From assembly GCF_001039005.1 (NCBI RefSeq), contig NZ_LDWR01000013.1, positions 1 through 64,000 on the forward strand: DNA of 64,000 nucleotides. The letters are read 5' to 3'. Below, piece by piece: positions 1-9,478 of the stretch (within the stretch, counting starts at the first letter, position 1; each line of letters starts with the position of its first letter). Source of the stretch: Burkholderia cepacia (lineage in GTDB: Bacteria > Pseudomonadota > Gammaproteobacteria > Burkholderiales > Burkholderiaceae). The notes below the pieces were generated by a model. It was not told where the DNA came from. It ran no database searches and saw only the letters and a list, made by a program, of their open reading frames with translations. A program made the position numbers and the translations under genes.

Positions 1-2
1 AA

Positions 3-551
3 CTGCAGCGCGTGCGCGACGCCGCGCACGCCGAAGGCCATGCGGCCGGCCACGTCGAAGGCCAGGCGCTCGGCTACCAGGCCGGTCTCGAGCAGGGCCG
101 TGCGCAGGGTTTCGAGGCCGGCCAGACCGATGTGCGCGAACAGGCCGCGCAGCTCGCCGCGCTGGCCGCGTCGTTCCGCGAGGCCGTGTCGACCGCCGAG
201 CACGATCTCGCGGCCGACATCGCGCAACTCGCGCTCGACATCGCACAGCAGGTCGTGCGCCAGCACGTGAAGCACGACCCGGCCGCGCTCGTCGCGGCCG
301 TGCGCGACGTGCTCGCGACCGAACCCGCGCTGTCCGGCGCGCCGCATCTCGCGGTGAATCCGGCCGACCTGCCCGTCGTCGAAGCCTACCTGCAGGACGA
401 TCTCGATACGCTCGGCTGGAACGTGCGCACCGACGCGTCGATCGAGCGCGGCGGCTGCCGCGCGCACGCCGCGACCGGCGAAGTCGACGCGACGCTGCCC
501 ACGCGCTGGCAGCGCGTCGCCGCGGCGATCGGCAAGGTGAGCACGTGGTGA
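3..551 (+). CDS. fliH: Flagellar assembly protein FliH (5' end outside window)
   Basis: FliH is the peripheral stator-like regulator of the flagellar type III export ATPase FliI, acting in the cytoplasm at the base of the export gate. The visible part begins with an Ala/Gly-rich stretch with spaced glycines ([20 protein letters not shown]), the GxxxG-type repeat typical of FliH, followed by a helical region and the C-terminal FliI-binding domain. The frame is open to the window edge, so the true start lies upstream; a GTG at 12 is an internal codon. About 183 residues are visible against a usual 225-230. It overlaps fliI by 7 bases. Identity rests on the repeat plus synteny with fliIJK. Confidence 0.92.
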   Translation: MQRVRDAAHAEGHAAGHVEGQALGYQAGLEQGRAQGFEAGQTDVREQAAQLAALAASFREAVSTAEHDLAADIAQLALDIAQQVVRQHVKHDPAALVAAVRDVLATEPALSGAPHLAVNPADLPVVEAYLQDDLDTLGWNVRTDASIERGGCRAHAATGEVDATLPTRWQRVAAAIGKVSTW

Positions 552-2095
552 CGCGGCCGCCCGAATCGCTCGCGCACGACGGGATGACGCCGCTCGAGCG
601 CGAACTCGCGCTCGCGTCGTTCGGCCCCGCTGCGCACGACGCCGCGTACGACACCGCACACGACGCAAAACAGCACGCAGCCGCCGCGGCCGACGCCGCG
701 CCGCGCGCGCCGCACAATCCGCATCTCGCGCACTGGCGCACGCACCTGAACGGGCTCGCTGCACGCAGCCACCGCGCGCTGCCGCTGCGGCCGTGCGGGC
801 GCCTCACGCGCGCAGCGGGCCTCGTGCTCGAGGCGATCGGGCTGCGCCTGTCGGTCGGCGCCGAATGCACGATCGAACTGCCGCCCGGCAGCACGCTGCC
901 GCATGCGCAAGCGGAAGTCGTCGGCTTCGCCGGCGATCGCCTGTTCCTGATGCCGACCACCGACGTCGCCGGCGTGCTGCCCGGCGCGCGCGTGTGGCCG
1001 CTCGAAAGCGCGCTCGTCGCCGATCCGCTCGCGGGCGCGAAGCGGCTGCCGGTCGGCTGGGAGATGCTCGGGCGCGTCGTCGACGCGTCGGGCCGCCCGC
1101 TCGACGGCCTCGGCCCGCTCGCGTCGAAGGTCGACGCGCCGCTGTCGGCGCCGTCGATCAACCCGCTCGAGCGCGAACCGATCCACCACGTGCTCGACGT
1201 CGGCGTGCGCGCGATCAACGCGCTGCTCACCGTCGGCCGCGGGCAGCGGATGGGCCTGTTCGCGGGCTCCGGCGTCGGCAAGTCGGTGCTGCTCGGCACG
1301 ATGGCCCGCTACACGAGCGCGGAAGTGATCGTGATCGGGCTGATCGGCGAACGCGGCCGCGAAGTGAAGGAATTCATCGAGCAGATCCTCGGCGAGGACG
1401 GGCTCGCGCGCTCGGTCGTCGTCGCGGCGCCGGCCGACGTGTCGCCGCTGCTGCGGATGCAGGGCGCGGCCTACGCGACGTCGCTCGCCGAGTATTTCCG
1501 CGACCAGGGCAAGCACGTGCTGCTGCTGATGGATTCGCTGACGCGCTATGCGATGGCGCAGCGCGAGATCGCGCTGGCGATCGGCGAGCCGCCCGCGACG
1601 AAAGGCTATCCGCCGTCGGTGTTCGCGAAGCTGCCCGCGCTCGTCGAGCGCACCGGCAACGGGCCGGAAGGCGGCGGCTCGATCACCGCGTTCTATACCG
1701 TGCTGACCGAAGGCGACGACCAGCAGGATCCGATCGCCGATTCGGCGCGCGCGATCCTCGACGGCCACATCGTGCTGTCGCGCGCGCTCGCCGAGGCCGG
1801 CCACTATCCCGCGATCGACATCGAGGCATCGATCAGCCGCGCGATGACCGCGCTGATCGACGAAACGCATCTCGACCACGTGCGGCAGTTCAAGCAGATG
1901 CTGTCGCGCTACCAGCGCAATCGCGACCTGATCGCGGTCGGCGCCTACGCCCCCGGCCGCGACGCGCAGCTCGACCGCGCGATCGCGCTCTACCCGCGCA
2001 TCGAGGCATTCCTGCAGCAGGGCTTTCGCGAATGCGCGCCGTTCGCATCGAGCCTTACCGCGCTCGATGCGCTGTTCGACGCTTACGGAGGCTGA
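545..2095 (+). CDS. fliI: Flagellum-specific ATP synthase FliI
   Basis: FliI is the hexameric ATPase that energises unloading of flagellar export substrates. The 516-residue product has a variable His/Ala-rich N-terminus (to about residue 60), then an F1-beta-like ATPase core: Walker A GSGVGKS near residue 241-247, Walker [12 protein letters not shown] around 320, and the conserved SINPLERE segment near 204. The start is taken as GTG at 545, overlapping fliH; an ATG at 584 (DGM-TPLE) is an alternative giving a slightly shorter, more typical length. A GGAGG inside its 3' end serves fliJ, so the two are translationally linked. Confidence 0.97.
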   Translation: MVTRPPESLAHDGMTPLERELALASFGPAAHDAAYDTAHDAKQHAAAAADAAPRAPHNPHLAHWRTHLNGLAARSHRALPLRPCGRLTRAAGLVLEAIGLRLSVGAECTIELPPGSTLPHAQAEVVGFAGDRLFLMPTTDVAGVLPGARVWPLESALVADPLAGAKRLPVGWEMLGRVVDASGRPLDGLGPLASKVDAPLSAPSINPLEREPIHHVLDVGVRAINALLTVGRGQRMGLFAGSGVGKSVLLGTMARYTSAEVIVIGLIGERGREVKEFIEQILGEDGLARSVVVAAPADVSPLLRMQGAAYATSLAEYFRDQGKHVLLLMDSLTRYAMAQREIALAIGEPPATKGYPPSVFAKLPALVERTGNGPEGGGSITAFYTVLTEGDDQQDPIADSARAILDGHIVLSRALAEAGHYPAIDIEASISRAMTALIDETHLDHVRQFKQMLSRYQRNRDLIAVGAYAPGRDAQLDRAIALYPRIEAFLQQGFRECAPFASSLTALDALFDAYGG

Positions 2096-2100
2096 TCCAG

Positions 2101-2559
2101 ATGGCTCACGGCTTTCCCCTGCAGTTGCTGCTCGACCGCGCGCAGGAAGACCTCGACACCGCCGCGAAGCAGCTCGGCACCGCGCAACGCGACCGCAGCT
2201 CGGCCGCCGAGCAGCTCGACGCGCTGCTGCGCTATCGCGACGAATATCACGCGCGCTTCGCGCAATCCGCGCAGCACGGGATGCCGGCCGGCAACTGGCG
2301 CAATTTCCAGGCGTTCATCGACACGCTCGACACCGCGATCGCGCAACAGCGCAACGTGCTGGCCGCTGCCGAAGTCCGCATCGACGAGGCACGCCCGAAC
2401 TGGCAACAGAAGAAACGCACCGTCGGCTCGTATGAAATCCTGCAGGCGCGCGGCGTCGCGCAGGAAGCGCAACGCGACGCGCGGCGCGAACAGCGCGACT
2501 CCGACGAACATGCCGCGAAAATCCTGCGCATGCGGGCCGACGCGGCCCGCTCGTCGTAA
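2101..2559 (+). CDS. fliJ: Flagellar export protein FliJ
   Basis: FliJ is the small coiled-coil stalk/chaperone-escort protein that links the FliI ring to the FlhA export gate. The 152-residue product is almost entirely charged heptad-like helix (Gln, Glu, Arg, Ala rich), the expected antiparallel coiled coil, and contains the family-typical N-terminal segment FPLQLLLDRAQED. The ATG lies 5 bases after the fliI stop with a GGAGG located in the fliI 3' end. Length and position between fliI and fliK match the family. Confidence 0.93.
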   Translation: MAHGFPLQLLLDRAQEDLDTAAKQLGTAQRDRSSAAEQLDALLRYRDEYHARFAQSAQHGMPAGNWRNFQAFIDTLDTAIAQQRNVLAAAEVRIDEARPNWQQKKRTVGSYEILQARGVAQEAQRDARREQRDSDEHAAKILRMRADAARSS

Positions 2560-2589
2560 CCGACCACCGCATTCGAACGAGAGAACGCC

Positions 2590-3987
2590 ATGCCTCCCCT
2601 GCCCCTGCTCGGCGCGCTGATCGACACCGCCGGCGCCGCACTCAAGGCCGCCCGCGGCTCGAATTCGTCCGGCACCGCCACCGGCAACGACGCCGCGTCC
2701 GCGTCGACTGCCACGGCCGCCGTACCGTTCGCGCAGACGCTGAAGCAAAGCGTCGTCACGCGTCACGACGCGACGATTTCCGGCACACGCGATGCATCGA
2801 CGAAACAGGCTTCGTCGACGCCGGCCGCCGGCGCGAAGCCGTCCGCCACCGACGACGATTCGTCGGACGACGACACGAACGTCGCTGCCAACCCGAACCC
2901 CAGCCCCGACGCGGCCGCGCTCGCCGCCGCCGCGGCCGTGCAGGCGCAACTGCAGGCGCGCCCGGACAACGCGACGCCGGCCGATGCCGCTACCGCCGCT
3001 GCCGCCGCCGTTGCCGCTGGCACGGCGCAAAAGACGACCGTGGCCGGCCAGCCCGACGCCACGGCGACGCTTGCGGATCACGCAGCCAAGGATGCTGCCG
3101 CCCAGCCGGACGCGCCAGCGTCGGGCCACGATGCGCTGCAGGCGGCGCTCGCCAAGCTGACGGGCGGCTCGGGTGCGATCGCGATGCCCGCGACCGGCAC
3201 GACGGCGTCGGCCGCGACTTCGGCACCGGCGTCGACCGCATCGACCGGCGCCGCCGCCGCACCACTCACGCCGAAGGTGCCGACCTTCGACCGCACGCTC
3301 GCCGACGCGAAAGGCGCACCCGCCACCCAGCAGACGCCGACGCAGGCCACCGCGCAGTCGCTGCAGGCCGCCGCGAACGCGCAGTCCGGCGCACAGCACG
3401 CGCTCGCGGCAGCCAGCGACGCGACGGATCCGGCCGCCAGCGCGACGCTCGCGGCCGGCGCAACGGCTGCGGCCGCGGCGCAGGCCAACCTGCAGCTGTC
3501 GCCGGCCGCGAGCGCGATCGCCGCCGCCAACGCGCACATGCTCGCTCCGCACGTCGGCACGCCCGACTGGACGGACGCGTTGAGCCAGAAGGTCGTGTTC
3601 CTGTCGAACGCGCACCAGCAGAGCGCCGAGCTAACGCTCAATCCGCCCGATCTCGGTCCGCTGCAGGTCGTGCTGCGCGTCGCGGACAACCACGCACACG
3701 CGCTGTTCGTGTCGCAGCACGCGCAGGTGCGCGACGCGGTCGAAGCCGCGCTGCCCAAGTTGCGCGAAGCGATGGAAGCGGGCGGGCTCGGGCTCGGCAG
3801 CGCGACCGTCAGCGACGGTGGCTTCGCATCGCAGCAGCAGAACCCGCAACAGACCTTCGCCCACGGCCAGTCGCCGCGACGCGGGAACGCCGGATCGTCA
3901 GCCGTCGATGCACCGGCCGACGCTGCGCAATCCGCACCGGCCGCCACGAGCGTGAGCCGCGCCGGCCTCGTCGATACGTTCGCCTGA
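2590..3987 (+). CDS. fliK: Flagellar hook-length control protein FliK
   Basis: FliK measures hook length and switches export specificity from hook to filament subunits. The 465-residue protein has a long low-complexity Ala/Thr/Asp-rich N-terminal ruler region (about residues 1-310) and a compact C-terminal Flg_hook domain (about 325-410) containing LTLNPPDLGPLQVVLRV, the signature of the switch domain. A short Gln/Pro-rich tail follows. The N-terminal composition makes the reverse frames look open, but the C-terminal domain and the ATG after a GA-rich ribosome site support this frame. It is the last gene of the visible flagellar operon and converges on the next gene. Confidence 0.95.
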   Translation: MPPLPLLGALIDTAGAALKAARGSNSSGTATGNDAASASTATAAVPFAQTLKQSVVTRHDATISGTRDASTKQASSTPAAGAKPSATDDDSSDDDTNVAANPNPSPDAAALAAAAAVQAQLQARPDNATPADAATAAAAAVAAGTAQKTTVAGQPDATATLADHAAKDAAAQPDAPASGHDALQAALAKLTGGSGAIAMPATGTTASAATSAPASTASTGAAAAPLTPKVPTFDRTLADAKGAPATQQTPTQATAQSLQAAANAQSGAQHALAAASDATDPAASATLAAGATAAAAAQANLQLSPAASAIAAANAHMLAPHVGTPDWTDALSQKVVFLSNAHQQSAELTLNPPDLGPLQVVLRVADNHAHALFVSQHAQVRDAVEAALPKLREAMEAGGLGLGSATVSDGGFASQQQNPQQTFAHGQSPRRGNAGSSAVDAPADAAQSAPAATSVSRAGLVDTFA

Positions 3988-4014
3988 GCATGATTGCCGC
4001 CCGGTGCGCGCCGC

Positions 4015-5655
4015 TCAGCGGCCGTGCACCGCCGCGGCTGCCGCGCCGCTCGGCACACCGCCCTTGCGCGCCGCGACGATGAAGTCCGCCGCGCGTTCGC
4101 CGATCATCACCGACGGCGCATTCGTGTTCCCGCCGACCAGCGTCGGCATCACCGACGCATCCACCACGCGCAATCCTTCGACGCCACGCACGCGCAATTG
4201 CGGATCGACGACCGCGCGCGCATCGGCGCCCATCCGGCACGTGCCGACCGGGTGATAGATCGTGTCGGCATGCGCGACGATCGTCGCGCGCAACTCGGCT
4301 TCGCTCTGGTCCGCCCGCGTGTACAGCTCGCGCCCGCCCTGCGACGCGAGCGGCGTCTGCGACAGGATCCGGCGCATCGCCTGCGTGCCGCGCACGAGCA
4401 GGTCGAGATCGCGCGCATCGCTGAAGAAGCGCGGATCGATCAGCGGCGCGTCGCGCGCATCGCCGCTCGCGAGCGCCACCGTGCCGCGGCTGAACGGCCG
4501 CAGCGCGCAGACGTGCAGCGAATAGCCGAAGCCCCAGTGCATCTTGCGATTGTGGTCGTCGACGAGCGCCGTGCAAAAATGCAGTTGCAGGTCGGGACGC
4601 TCGAGCGACGGATCGCTCTTGATGAAGCCGCCGGCCTCCGCGACGTTGCTCGTCATCATCCCTGTGCGGCTCGAGAAATAGCGCGCGAGCGCGGGCGTCA
4701 TCTTCGCGATCCCGCGCAGGCACACGCCGACCAGCTCCGACGAATTCACGCGCGTGTTGATGATGAAGTCGATATGGTCGATCAGGTTCGTGCCGACGTC
4801 CGGCGCATCCTGCACGACCGCGATCCCGTGCCGGCGCAATTGCTCCGCCGGGCCGATCCCCGAACACATCAGCAGTTGCGGCGAATTGAACGCACCGGCC
4901 GACAGGATCACTTCCGCGCGCGCGCCGAGCGTCTCGACGCGTCCGTTGCGCGACAGCTCGACGCCGACCGCGCGCTTGCCGTCGAACGCGACGCGCAGCA
5001 CCGTCGCGTCGGTGATCACGTGCAGGTTCGACCGGTTGCGGCCGTAGATATAGGCACGCGCGACGCTGCAGCGCGAGCCGTCGCGGTGGGTGACCTGATA
5101 GAAGCCGACGCCTTCCTGCGTCGCGCCGTTGAAATCGTCGTTCAGCGGATAGCCGGCTGCGTGCGCGGCCTGGATGAATCGTTCGGAGAACGGATTGCGA
5201 AAGCGCAGATCCGACACCGACAGCGGGCCGTCCGCGCCGTGCCACGCGTCGGCGCCGCGCGCGTTGCCTTCCGCGCGGCGGAAATACGGCAGCACGTCCT
5301 GCCAGCCCCAGCCCGTCGCGCCGAGCTGCGCCCATTCGTCGTAATCGCCCGGGTGGCCGCGCGTATAGATCATCGCGTTGATCGCGCTCGAGCCGCCCAT
5401 CCCGCGCCCGCGCGGCTGATAACCGCGCCGCCCGCCGAGGCCCGGCTGCGGCACCGTTTCGTAACCGTAGTTCGTGCCGAGCTTGAACGGCACCAGCGCC
5501 GCGATGCCGACCGGCATGTTGACGAGCAGGTTGCGCTCCGTATGCGACCCGGCCTCGATCAGCGCGATCGTCGCGTCGGGACAGGCATCGGCGAGACGGC
5601 CTGCCAGGCTCGATCCGCCCGAACCGCCGCCGACGATGATGTAGTCGTATTGCAT
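4015..5655 (-). CDS. GMC-family FAD-dependent oxidoreductase (choline/alcohol dehydrogenase type)
   Basis: The 546-residue product is a glucose-methanol-choline flavoprotein that oxidises a primary alcohol to an aldehyde. It opens with the Rossmann FAD motif [18 protein letters not shown], carries the GMC signatures [18 protein letters not shown] and [16 protein letters not shown], and ends with the catalytic-His region HPVGTCRMG followed by [15 protein letters not shown]. The ATG at 5655 (MQYDYII) is preferred over one 21 bases upstream because it places the flavin fold at the N-terminus. It is divergent from an aldehyde dehydrogenase 1 kb away, so the two could form a two-step alcohol-to-acid oxidation. 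The substrate cannot be told; BetA-like or AlkJ-like are both possible. Confidence 0.9.
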   Translation of the reverse strand: MQYDYIIVGGGSGGSSLAGRLADACPDATIALIEAGSHTERNLLVNMPVGIAALVPFKLGTNYGYETVPQPGLGGRRGYQPRGRGMGGSSAINAMIYTRGHPGDYDEWAQLGATGWGWQDVLPYFRRAEGNARGADAWHGADGPLSVSDLRFRNPFSERFIQAAHAAGYPLNDDFNGATQEGVGFYQVTHRDGSRCSVARAYIYGRNRSNLHVITDATVLRVAFDGKRAVGVELSRNGRVETLGARAEVILSAGAFNSPQLLMCSGIGPAEQLRRHGIAVVQDAPDVGTNLIDHIDFIINTRVNSSELVGVCLRGIAKMTPALARYFSSRTGMMTSNVAEAGGFIKSDPSLERPDLQLHFCTALVDDHNRKMHWGFGYSLHVCALRPFSRGTVALASGDARDAPLIDPRFFSDARDLDLLVRGTQAMRRILSQTPLASQGGRELYTRADQSEAELRATIVAHADTIYHPVGTCRMGADARAVVDPQLRVRGVEGLRVVDASVMPTLVGGNTNAPSVMIGERAADFIVAARKGGVPSGAAAAAVHGR

Positions 5656-5717
5656 GTCACGTCTCCGTCGTGTCATGGAAGGCGCCCGGCACCGCCGCGC
5701 GACCGCGTCCCCTCTTA

Positions 5718-6004
5718 TAGGGTCTGTTTACATATGGAACGCACATGCGAATGCCCGAAATCGCTCGTAGGGCAAGAAGTGAGGAGCGCCGTTTGGCCGA
5801 GCCAAACAAGCGACGAGCGACGCCGCCATACGGGCGATTTCGGGCATTCCCGTGACATGAACTCTTTAATTTGGGGTTGCCCCGAGAAGGGCCGCTCGCC
5901 ACGTTGCGCTCCTTGCGAATACGTCAGTATTCGCGGCGTCGCGCGCCTCGCGAGCGGCCCTTCTCGGGGCAACGCATGCGCGTTCCATATGTAAACAGAC
6001 CCTA
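5718..6004. mobile_element. 287-bp palindromic, MITE-like element with terminal inverted repeats
   Basis: Two nearly perfect terminal inverted repeats bound this non-coding piece. GGGTCTGTTTACATATGGAA (5720 on) is mirrored at the right end down to 6002; the match is perfect over about 25 bp and continues with one mismatch to about 32 bp. Each end is flanked by TA (5718-5719 and 6003-6004), the target duplication expected of IS630/Tc1-type transposition. Inside are two large hairpins: arms 5749-5764 with 5834-5849 and 5761-5768 with 5813-5820, capped by a 7-bp stem at 5791-5807; and perfect 24-bp arms 5876-5899 with 5950-5973, capped by an 8-bp stem at 5915-5934. No transposase is encoded. It lies between two divergent genes and could affect both. 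Confidence 0.7.
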
Positions 6005-6669
6005 GTGTTCGGGCATTGTGGAATGACGCGTCGCGCGCGCGGCGCGCCGATTCAAGAGCGATTCCTCTAAACGCCCGCGTGAACTAAATTTAAGATGTAT
6101 TGATTCGCTTCGCGCGACGCGCCGGCCACGAGAAGCCGATCCGTCGCGAAACGGGAGAGACGACGATGCAGCGCCAGGTTCTGCAGGCCGCGTGGCGACC
6201 GGGTTGTCCGGATACGACGCGTGCGGCCCGCATTTCATTTCAAACGGCTGCCGGCGCGAGGACGATCGGCGTCATGCGCGCAGCCGATCGAAATCGAACG
6301 GCACACGTCGTCGCCGACCGTTTGGACGGCTTTCCGCCGCAGCAACAGGATGCACTGCGACACGAATTGGCATGCACGTCGTGCCGCCCTGCTTCCGCGC
6401 ATCGGCACGCGGTCGCACGGTGGCGTCGCGTGCCCGGTCGTCACGGCATCAGGCCGTGCGCGCATGCCGTGCGGCACGACGTTCGCATGCTGAAACCGTC
6501 GCGCGGATGCGACGCTCGCCGCACGCTGCAACCGGTTTTCGAACACCCGTCGCATCCGGCCCCGCGCCGCGCGACGCGCATCATCCCGATCCGCGCCGCC
6601 GCGCTCGCCGAGCGCTCGCGTGCGGCGTGACGGCCGGCCGACAAGCCAGGCCCAACTGGAGGAGACGAC
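6005..6669. other. Intergenic region with no convincing gene
   Basis: About 665 bases upstream of the aldehyde dehydrogenase. An AT-richer patch at 6081-6105 could hold a promoter. One reading frame from ATG 6166 to 6630 has a plausible GGGAGA ribosome site but a product dominated by Arg, His and Ala with no recognisable motif, typical of a chance frame in GC-rich DNA. The bases TTCGGGCATT at 6009-6018 repeat an arm of the neighbouring palindromic element. Confidence 0.5.
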
Positions 6670-8112
6670 ATGAAGAACGACCTGCCCGAACTGGCCCCGC
6701 AAGCACTGCCGTCGGCCGATGCGCTGACGTCGCTGCTGCGCGACCAGCGCGCGGCCTACCTGCGCGCGCCCTACCCGGCATGGGAGACCCGCGTGCAGCA
6801 CCTGCGTGCGCTGCGCATGATGCTGATCGACCATGCGGATGCGCTCGCCGAAGCGATCAGCGCCGATTTCGGTCATCGCTCGAAGCAGGAAGTGCTGCTG
6901 TCGGAAATCTGGATGGCGAAGGAAGAAATCGACGACGCGCTCAAGCACGGCAAGCGCTGGATGAAACCGATCCGCAAGCCGATGAACAAGTGGCTGCGCC
7001 CGGCGCGCGCGAAGGTGATCCCGCAGCCGCTCGGCGTGGTCGGCATCGTCGTGCCGTGGAACTACCCGGTGCTGCTCGCGGCCGGCCCGCTGATCTGCGC
7101 GCTCGCCGCCGGCAACCGCGCGATCATCAAGATGTCCGAACTGACGCCGCGTACGTCCGCGCTGTTCGAGCAACTGATCGCCAAGACCTTCACGCGCGAC
7201 CACGTCGCGGTCGTGAACGGCGATGCGGAGGTCGGCGCCGCGTTCAGCGCACTGCCGTTCGACCACCTGCTGTTCACCGGCTCGACGCACGTCGGCCGCC
7301 ACGTGATGCGCGCTGCCGCCGACAACCTCACGCCCGTCACGCTCGAACTCGGCGGCAAGTCGCCGGCGATCGTCGGCCCGAACGCGCGCTTCGATGCGGC
7401 CGTCGACGCGATCGTCGCAGGCAAGACGCTGAACGCGGGCCAGACCTGCATCGCGCCCGACTACGTGCTGCTGCCGCGCGGGATGGAAGCCGCATTCATC
7501 GAGCGCGCGCGGGCCCGGTTCGCGAAGATGTATCCCGACCTGTCGGCCAACGGCGACTACACGACGATCGTGTCGCCGCGCCATTACGCGCGGCTGCAGC
7601 AGCTCGCGAGCGACGCGCAGGCCGCCGGCGCGCAACTGCATCCGCTGTCCGACGCACCGTCCGATCCCACGTCGCGCCGCTTCGTGCCGTGCGCGGTCAC
7701 GCAGGTGCCGGCCGCGTCGCAACTGATGCAGGAGGAAATCTTCGGGCCGCTGCTGCCGCTCGTGCCGTACGAGCGGCTCGACGAGGCGATTGCGTACGTG
7801 AATGCGCGCCCGCGTCCGCTCGCGCTCTACCTGTTCGACGAGGATGGCGGCACGATCGACCGCGTGATGCACGAAACGATCTCGGGCGGTGTGACGATCA
7901 ACGAAGCACTGATGCACATCGCATGCGGCAGCCTGCCGTTCGGCGGTGTCGGTGCGAGCGGCATGGGTGCGTATCACGGCTACGACGGCTTCGTGACGTT
8001 CTCGAAGATGAAGCCCGTGCTCACGCAGGCGCGGCTGAACACGCGCGCCCTGATCGCACCGCCGTACGGCAAGCGCTTCGCCGCAGTGATCAAGCTGATG
8101 CTGAAGTTCTGA
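6670..8112 (+). CDS. Aldehyde dehydrogenase, coniferyl-aldehyde-dehydrogenase type
   Basis: This 480-residue NAD(P)-dependent aldehyde dehydrogenase has the cofactor loop VVPWNYPV, the catalytic Glu in LELGGKSPAIV and the catalytic Cys in NAGQTCIAPDYV. The N-terminal half (RVQHLRALRMMLIDHADALAEAI..DFG) and the missing C-terminal extension are typical of the class 3-like subgroup that includes coniferyl aldehyde dehydrogenase (CalB) and fatty aldehyde dehydrogenases. A strong GGAGGAGA ribosome site lies 6 bases before the ATG. It is divergent from the GMC oxidoreductase, which suggests joint alcohol oxidation. Family call is firm, substrate is inference. Confidence 0.92.
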   Translation: MKNDLPELAPQALPSADALTSLLRDQRAAYLRAPYPAWETRVQHLRALRMMLIDHADALAEAISADFGHRSKQEVLLSEIWMAKEEIDDALKHGKRWMKPIRKPMNKWLRPARAKVIPQPLGVVGIVVPWNYPVLLAAGPLICALAAGNRAIIKMSELTPRTSALFEQLIAKTFTRDHVAVVNGDAEVGAAFSALPFDHLLFTGSTHVGRHVMRAAADNLTPVTLELGGKSPAIVGPNARFDAAVDAIVAGKTLNAGQTCIAPDYVLLPRGMEAAFIERARARFAKMYPDLSANGDYTTIVSPRHYARLQQLASDAQAAGAQLHPLSDAPSDPTSRRFVPCAVTQVPAASQLMQEEIFGPLLPLVPYERLDEAIAYVNARPRPLALYLFDEDGGTIDRVMHETISGGVTINEALMHIACGSLPFGGVGASGMGAYHGYDGFVTFSKMKPVLTQARLNTRALIAPPYGKRFAAVIKLMLKF

Positions 8113-8119
8113 TCGGAAC

Positions 8120-8145
8120 GGGCCGCGCGCATCGCGCCGCGGCCC
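8120..8145. terminator. GC-rich hairpin between convergent genes
   Basis: Eight-bp arms GGGCCGCG (8120-8127) and CGCGGCCC (8138-8145) lie between the ends of the aldehyde dehydrogenase and the srkA-like gene. There is no T tract, so an intrinsic terminator is only possible, not shown. Confidence 0.3.
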
Positions 8146-8184
8146 GCGCAAGTCCGCCGCGCGGCGCAGGTGCCGCGCGCGCCG

Positions 8185-9207
8185 TCACACGGGCCAGAGC
8201 GGCCCTTCCTGCATCGCGCCGATCTGCTCGCGCAGTTCGAGCACGCGCGCTTCCCAGTAACGATGCGTGTTGAACCACGGAAACGCGGCCGGAAACGCAG
8301 GATCGTTCCAGCGCCGCGCGAGCCATGCCGCGTAGTGGATCAGCCGCAGCGTGCGCAGCGCTTCGACGAGATGCAGCTCGCGCGGCTCGAATTCGCAGAA
8401 ATCCTCATAGCCGGCCAGCAGGTCCGCCAGCGCGCGCGACGCGCCTTCGCGATCGCCCGGCAGCAGCAGCCACAGATCCTGAATCGCGGGCGCCATCCGG
8501 CTGTCGTCGAAGTCGACGAAATGCGGGCCGGCATCGGTCCACAGCACGTTGCTCGGATGACAGTCGCCGTGCGTGCGCAGCAGCCGGATCTCGCCGGCAC
8601 GTTCGAACGCGGCCTCGACGCCTTCGAGCGCGAGCGCGACGGCCGTCGCGTACGCGGGCCGCACGTCATCCGGAATGAAATCGTGCGCGAGCAGGTAGTC
8701 GCGCGGCTCGTAGCCGAACGTGCCGATGTCGAGCACCGGACGCGCGACATACGGCTGCGTCGCGCCGACCGCATGGATCCGGCCGATGAAGCGGCCGAGC
8801 CATTCGAGCGTGTCGCTGCGATCGAGATCGGGTGCGCGGCCGCCGCGCCGCTCGAAGATCGAGAAGCGGAAACCGTCGAACGCGTGCAGCGTGCGGCCGT
8901 CGAGCGTGCGCGCGGGCACCGCCGGAATCTCGCGCGCGGCGAGTTCGGCGACGAACGCGTGCTCTTCGAGGATCGCGTCGTCCGACCAGCGCGCCGGGCG
9001 GTAGAACTTCGCGACGACCGGCGGGCCGTCTTCGATGCCGACCTGGTAGACGCGATTTTCGTAGCTGTTGAGAGCGAGCAGGCGCCCGTCGGTGCGCTGG
9101 CCGGCCGGCATCAGCACGCTGTCGAGCGCATCGAGCACGCACTCGGGCGTGAGCCCGGCGAACGGCGGGCCGGCGGGAGAAGCGGGAGCGGAAGTAGCGT
9201 CTGTCAT
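8185..9207 (-). CDS. srkA: Stress response kinase A (SrkA/YihE-like)
   Basis: A 340-residue kinase of the choline/aminoglycoside-kinase fold, matching E. coli SrkA (YihE), a Ser/Thr kinase that counters programmed death under stress. Visible motifs are the N-terminal LNSYENRVYQVG nucleotide-binding strand, VVAKFYRP with the ATP lysine, the Brenner motif HGDCHPSNVLW and the metal-binding FVDFDDSR. The length agrees with the family (about 330). ATG 9207 is chosen; an ATG 9 bases upstream is possible. The gene stands alone. Confidence 0.9.
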   Translation of the reverse strand: MTDATSAPASPAGPPFAGLTPECVLDALDSVLMPAGQRTDGRLLALNSYENRVYQVGIEDGPPVVAKFYRPARWSDDAILEEHAFVAELAAREIPAVPARTLDGRTLHAFDGFRFSIFERRGGRAPDLDRSDTLEWLGRFIGRIHAVGATQPYVARPVLDIGTFGYEPRDYLLAHDFIPDDVRPAYATAVALALEGVEAAFERAGEIRLLRTHGDCHPSNVLWTDAGPHFVDFDDSRMAPAIQDLWLLLPGDREGASRALADLLAGYEDFCEFEPRELHLVEALRTLRLIHYAAWLARRWNDPAFPAAFPWFNTHRYWEARVLELREQIGAMQEGPLWPV

Positions 9208-9265
9208 GCCCCGCATTGTGCCGCCAGCCGGGTCGAAAGACGAGCGTCCGGTGCGACGCGCGTGC

Positions 9266-9478
9266 TCAGTGAAGCGCCGCGCCGGCCGGCAGCACGGATT
9301 CGCCGGTGTCGATCAGATCCTCGAGAAAGAACGGCTCGGTGTTGAGTTCCTTCGACTCGCCCGGTACGCCCGCGTACCAGGTCACCATGGCCATGTCGCC
9401 CAGGACGCGCTGGACGATGCCGCGCGCGCCCTTCGGCACCGCGATATGGGTAGTGCAGACAATCGACCCGACATGCAT
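9266..9478 (-). CDS. Small conserved-looking hypothetical protein (70 aa)
   Basis: I do not recognise a named family. The product is a compact, mainly beta-like 70-residue protein (VGSIVCTTHIAVPKGARG, then DMAMVTWYAGVPGE, then acidic FFLEDLIDTGE) with no signal peptide or membrane segment. A GGGGAA ribosome site stands 6 bases before the ATG, and the composition is not that of a shadow frame, both of which favour a real gene. The alternating strand pattern suggests a small SH3-like barrel, which is inference. Confidence 0.65.
   Translation of the reverse strand: MHVGSIVCTTHIAVPKGARGIVQRVLGDMAMVTWYAGVPGESKELNTEPFFLEDLIDTGESVLPAGAALH

Noticed and set aside
386..1879. A 497-codon minus-strand frame opposite fliI
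   Set aside because: Shadow of a well-conserved ATPase with Walker motifs on the other strand; repetitive Arg-rich composition.
2083..3615. A 510-codon minus-strand frame opposite fliJ and fliK
   Set aside because: Caused by the low-complexity Ala/Thr-rich fliK N-terminus; no protein features.
6166..6630. A 154-codon frame upstream of the aldehyde dehydrogenase with a GGGAGA site
   Set aside because: Composition and lack of any domain or conserved segment suggest chance; kept only as part of the intergenic description.
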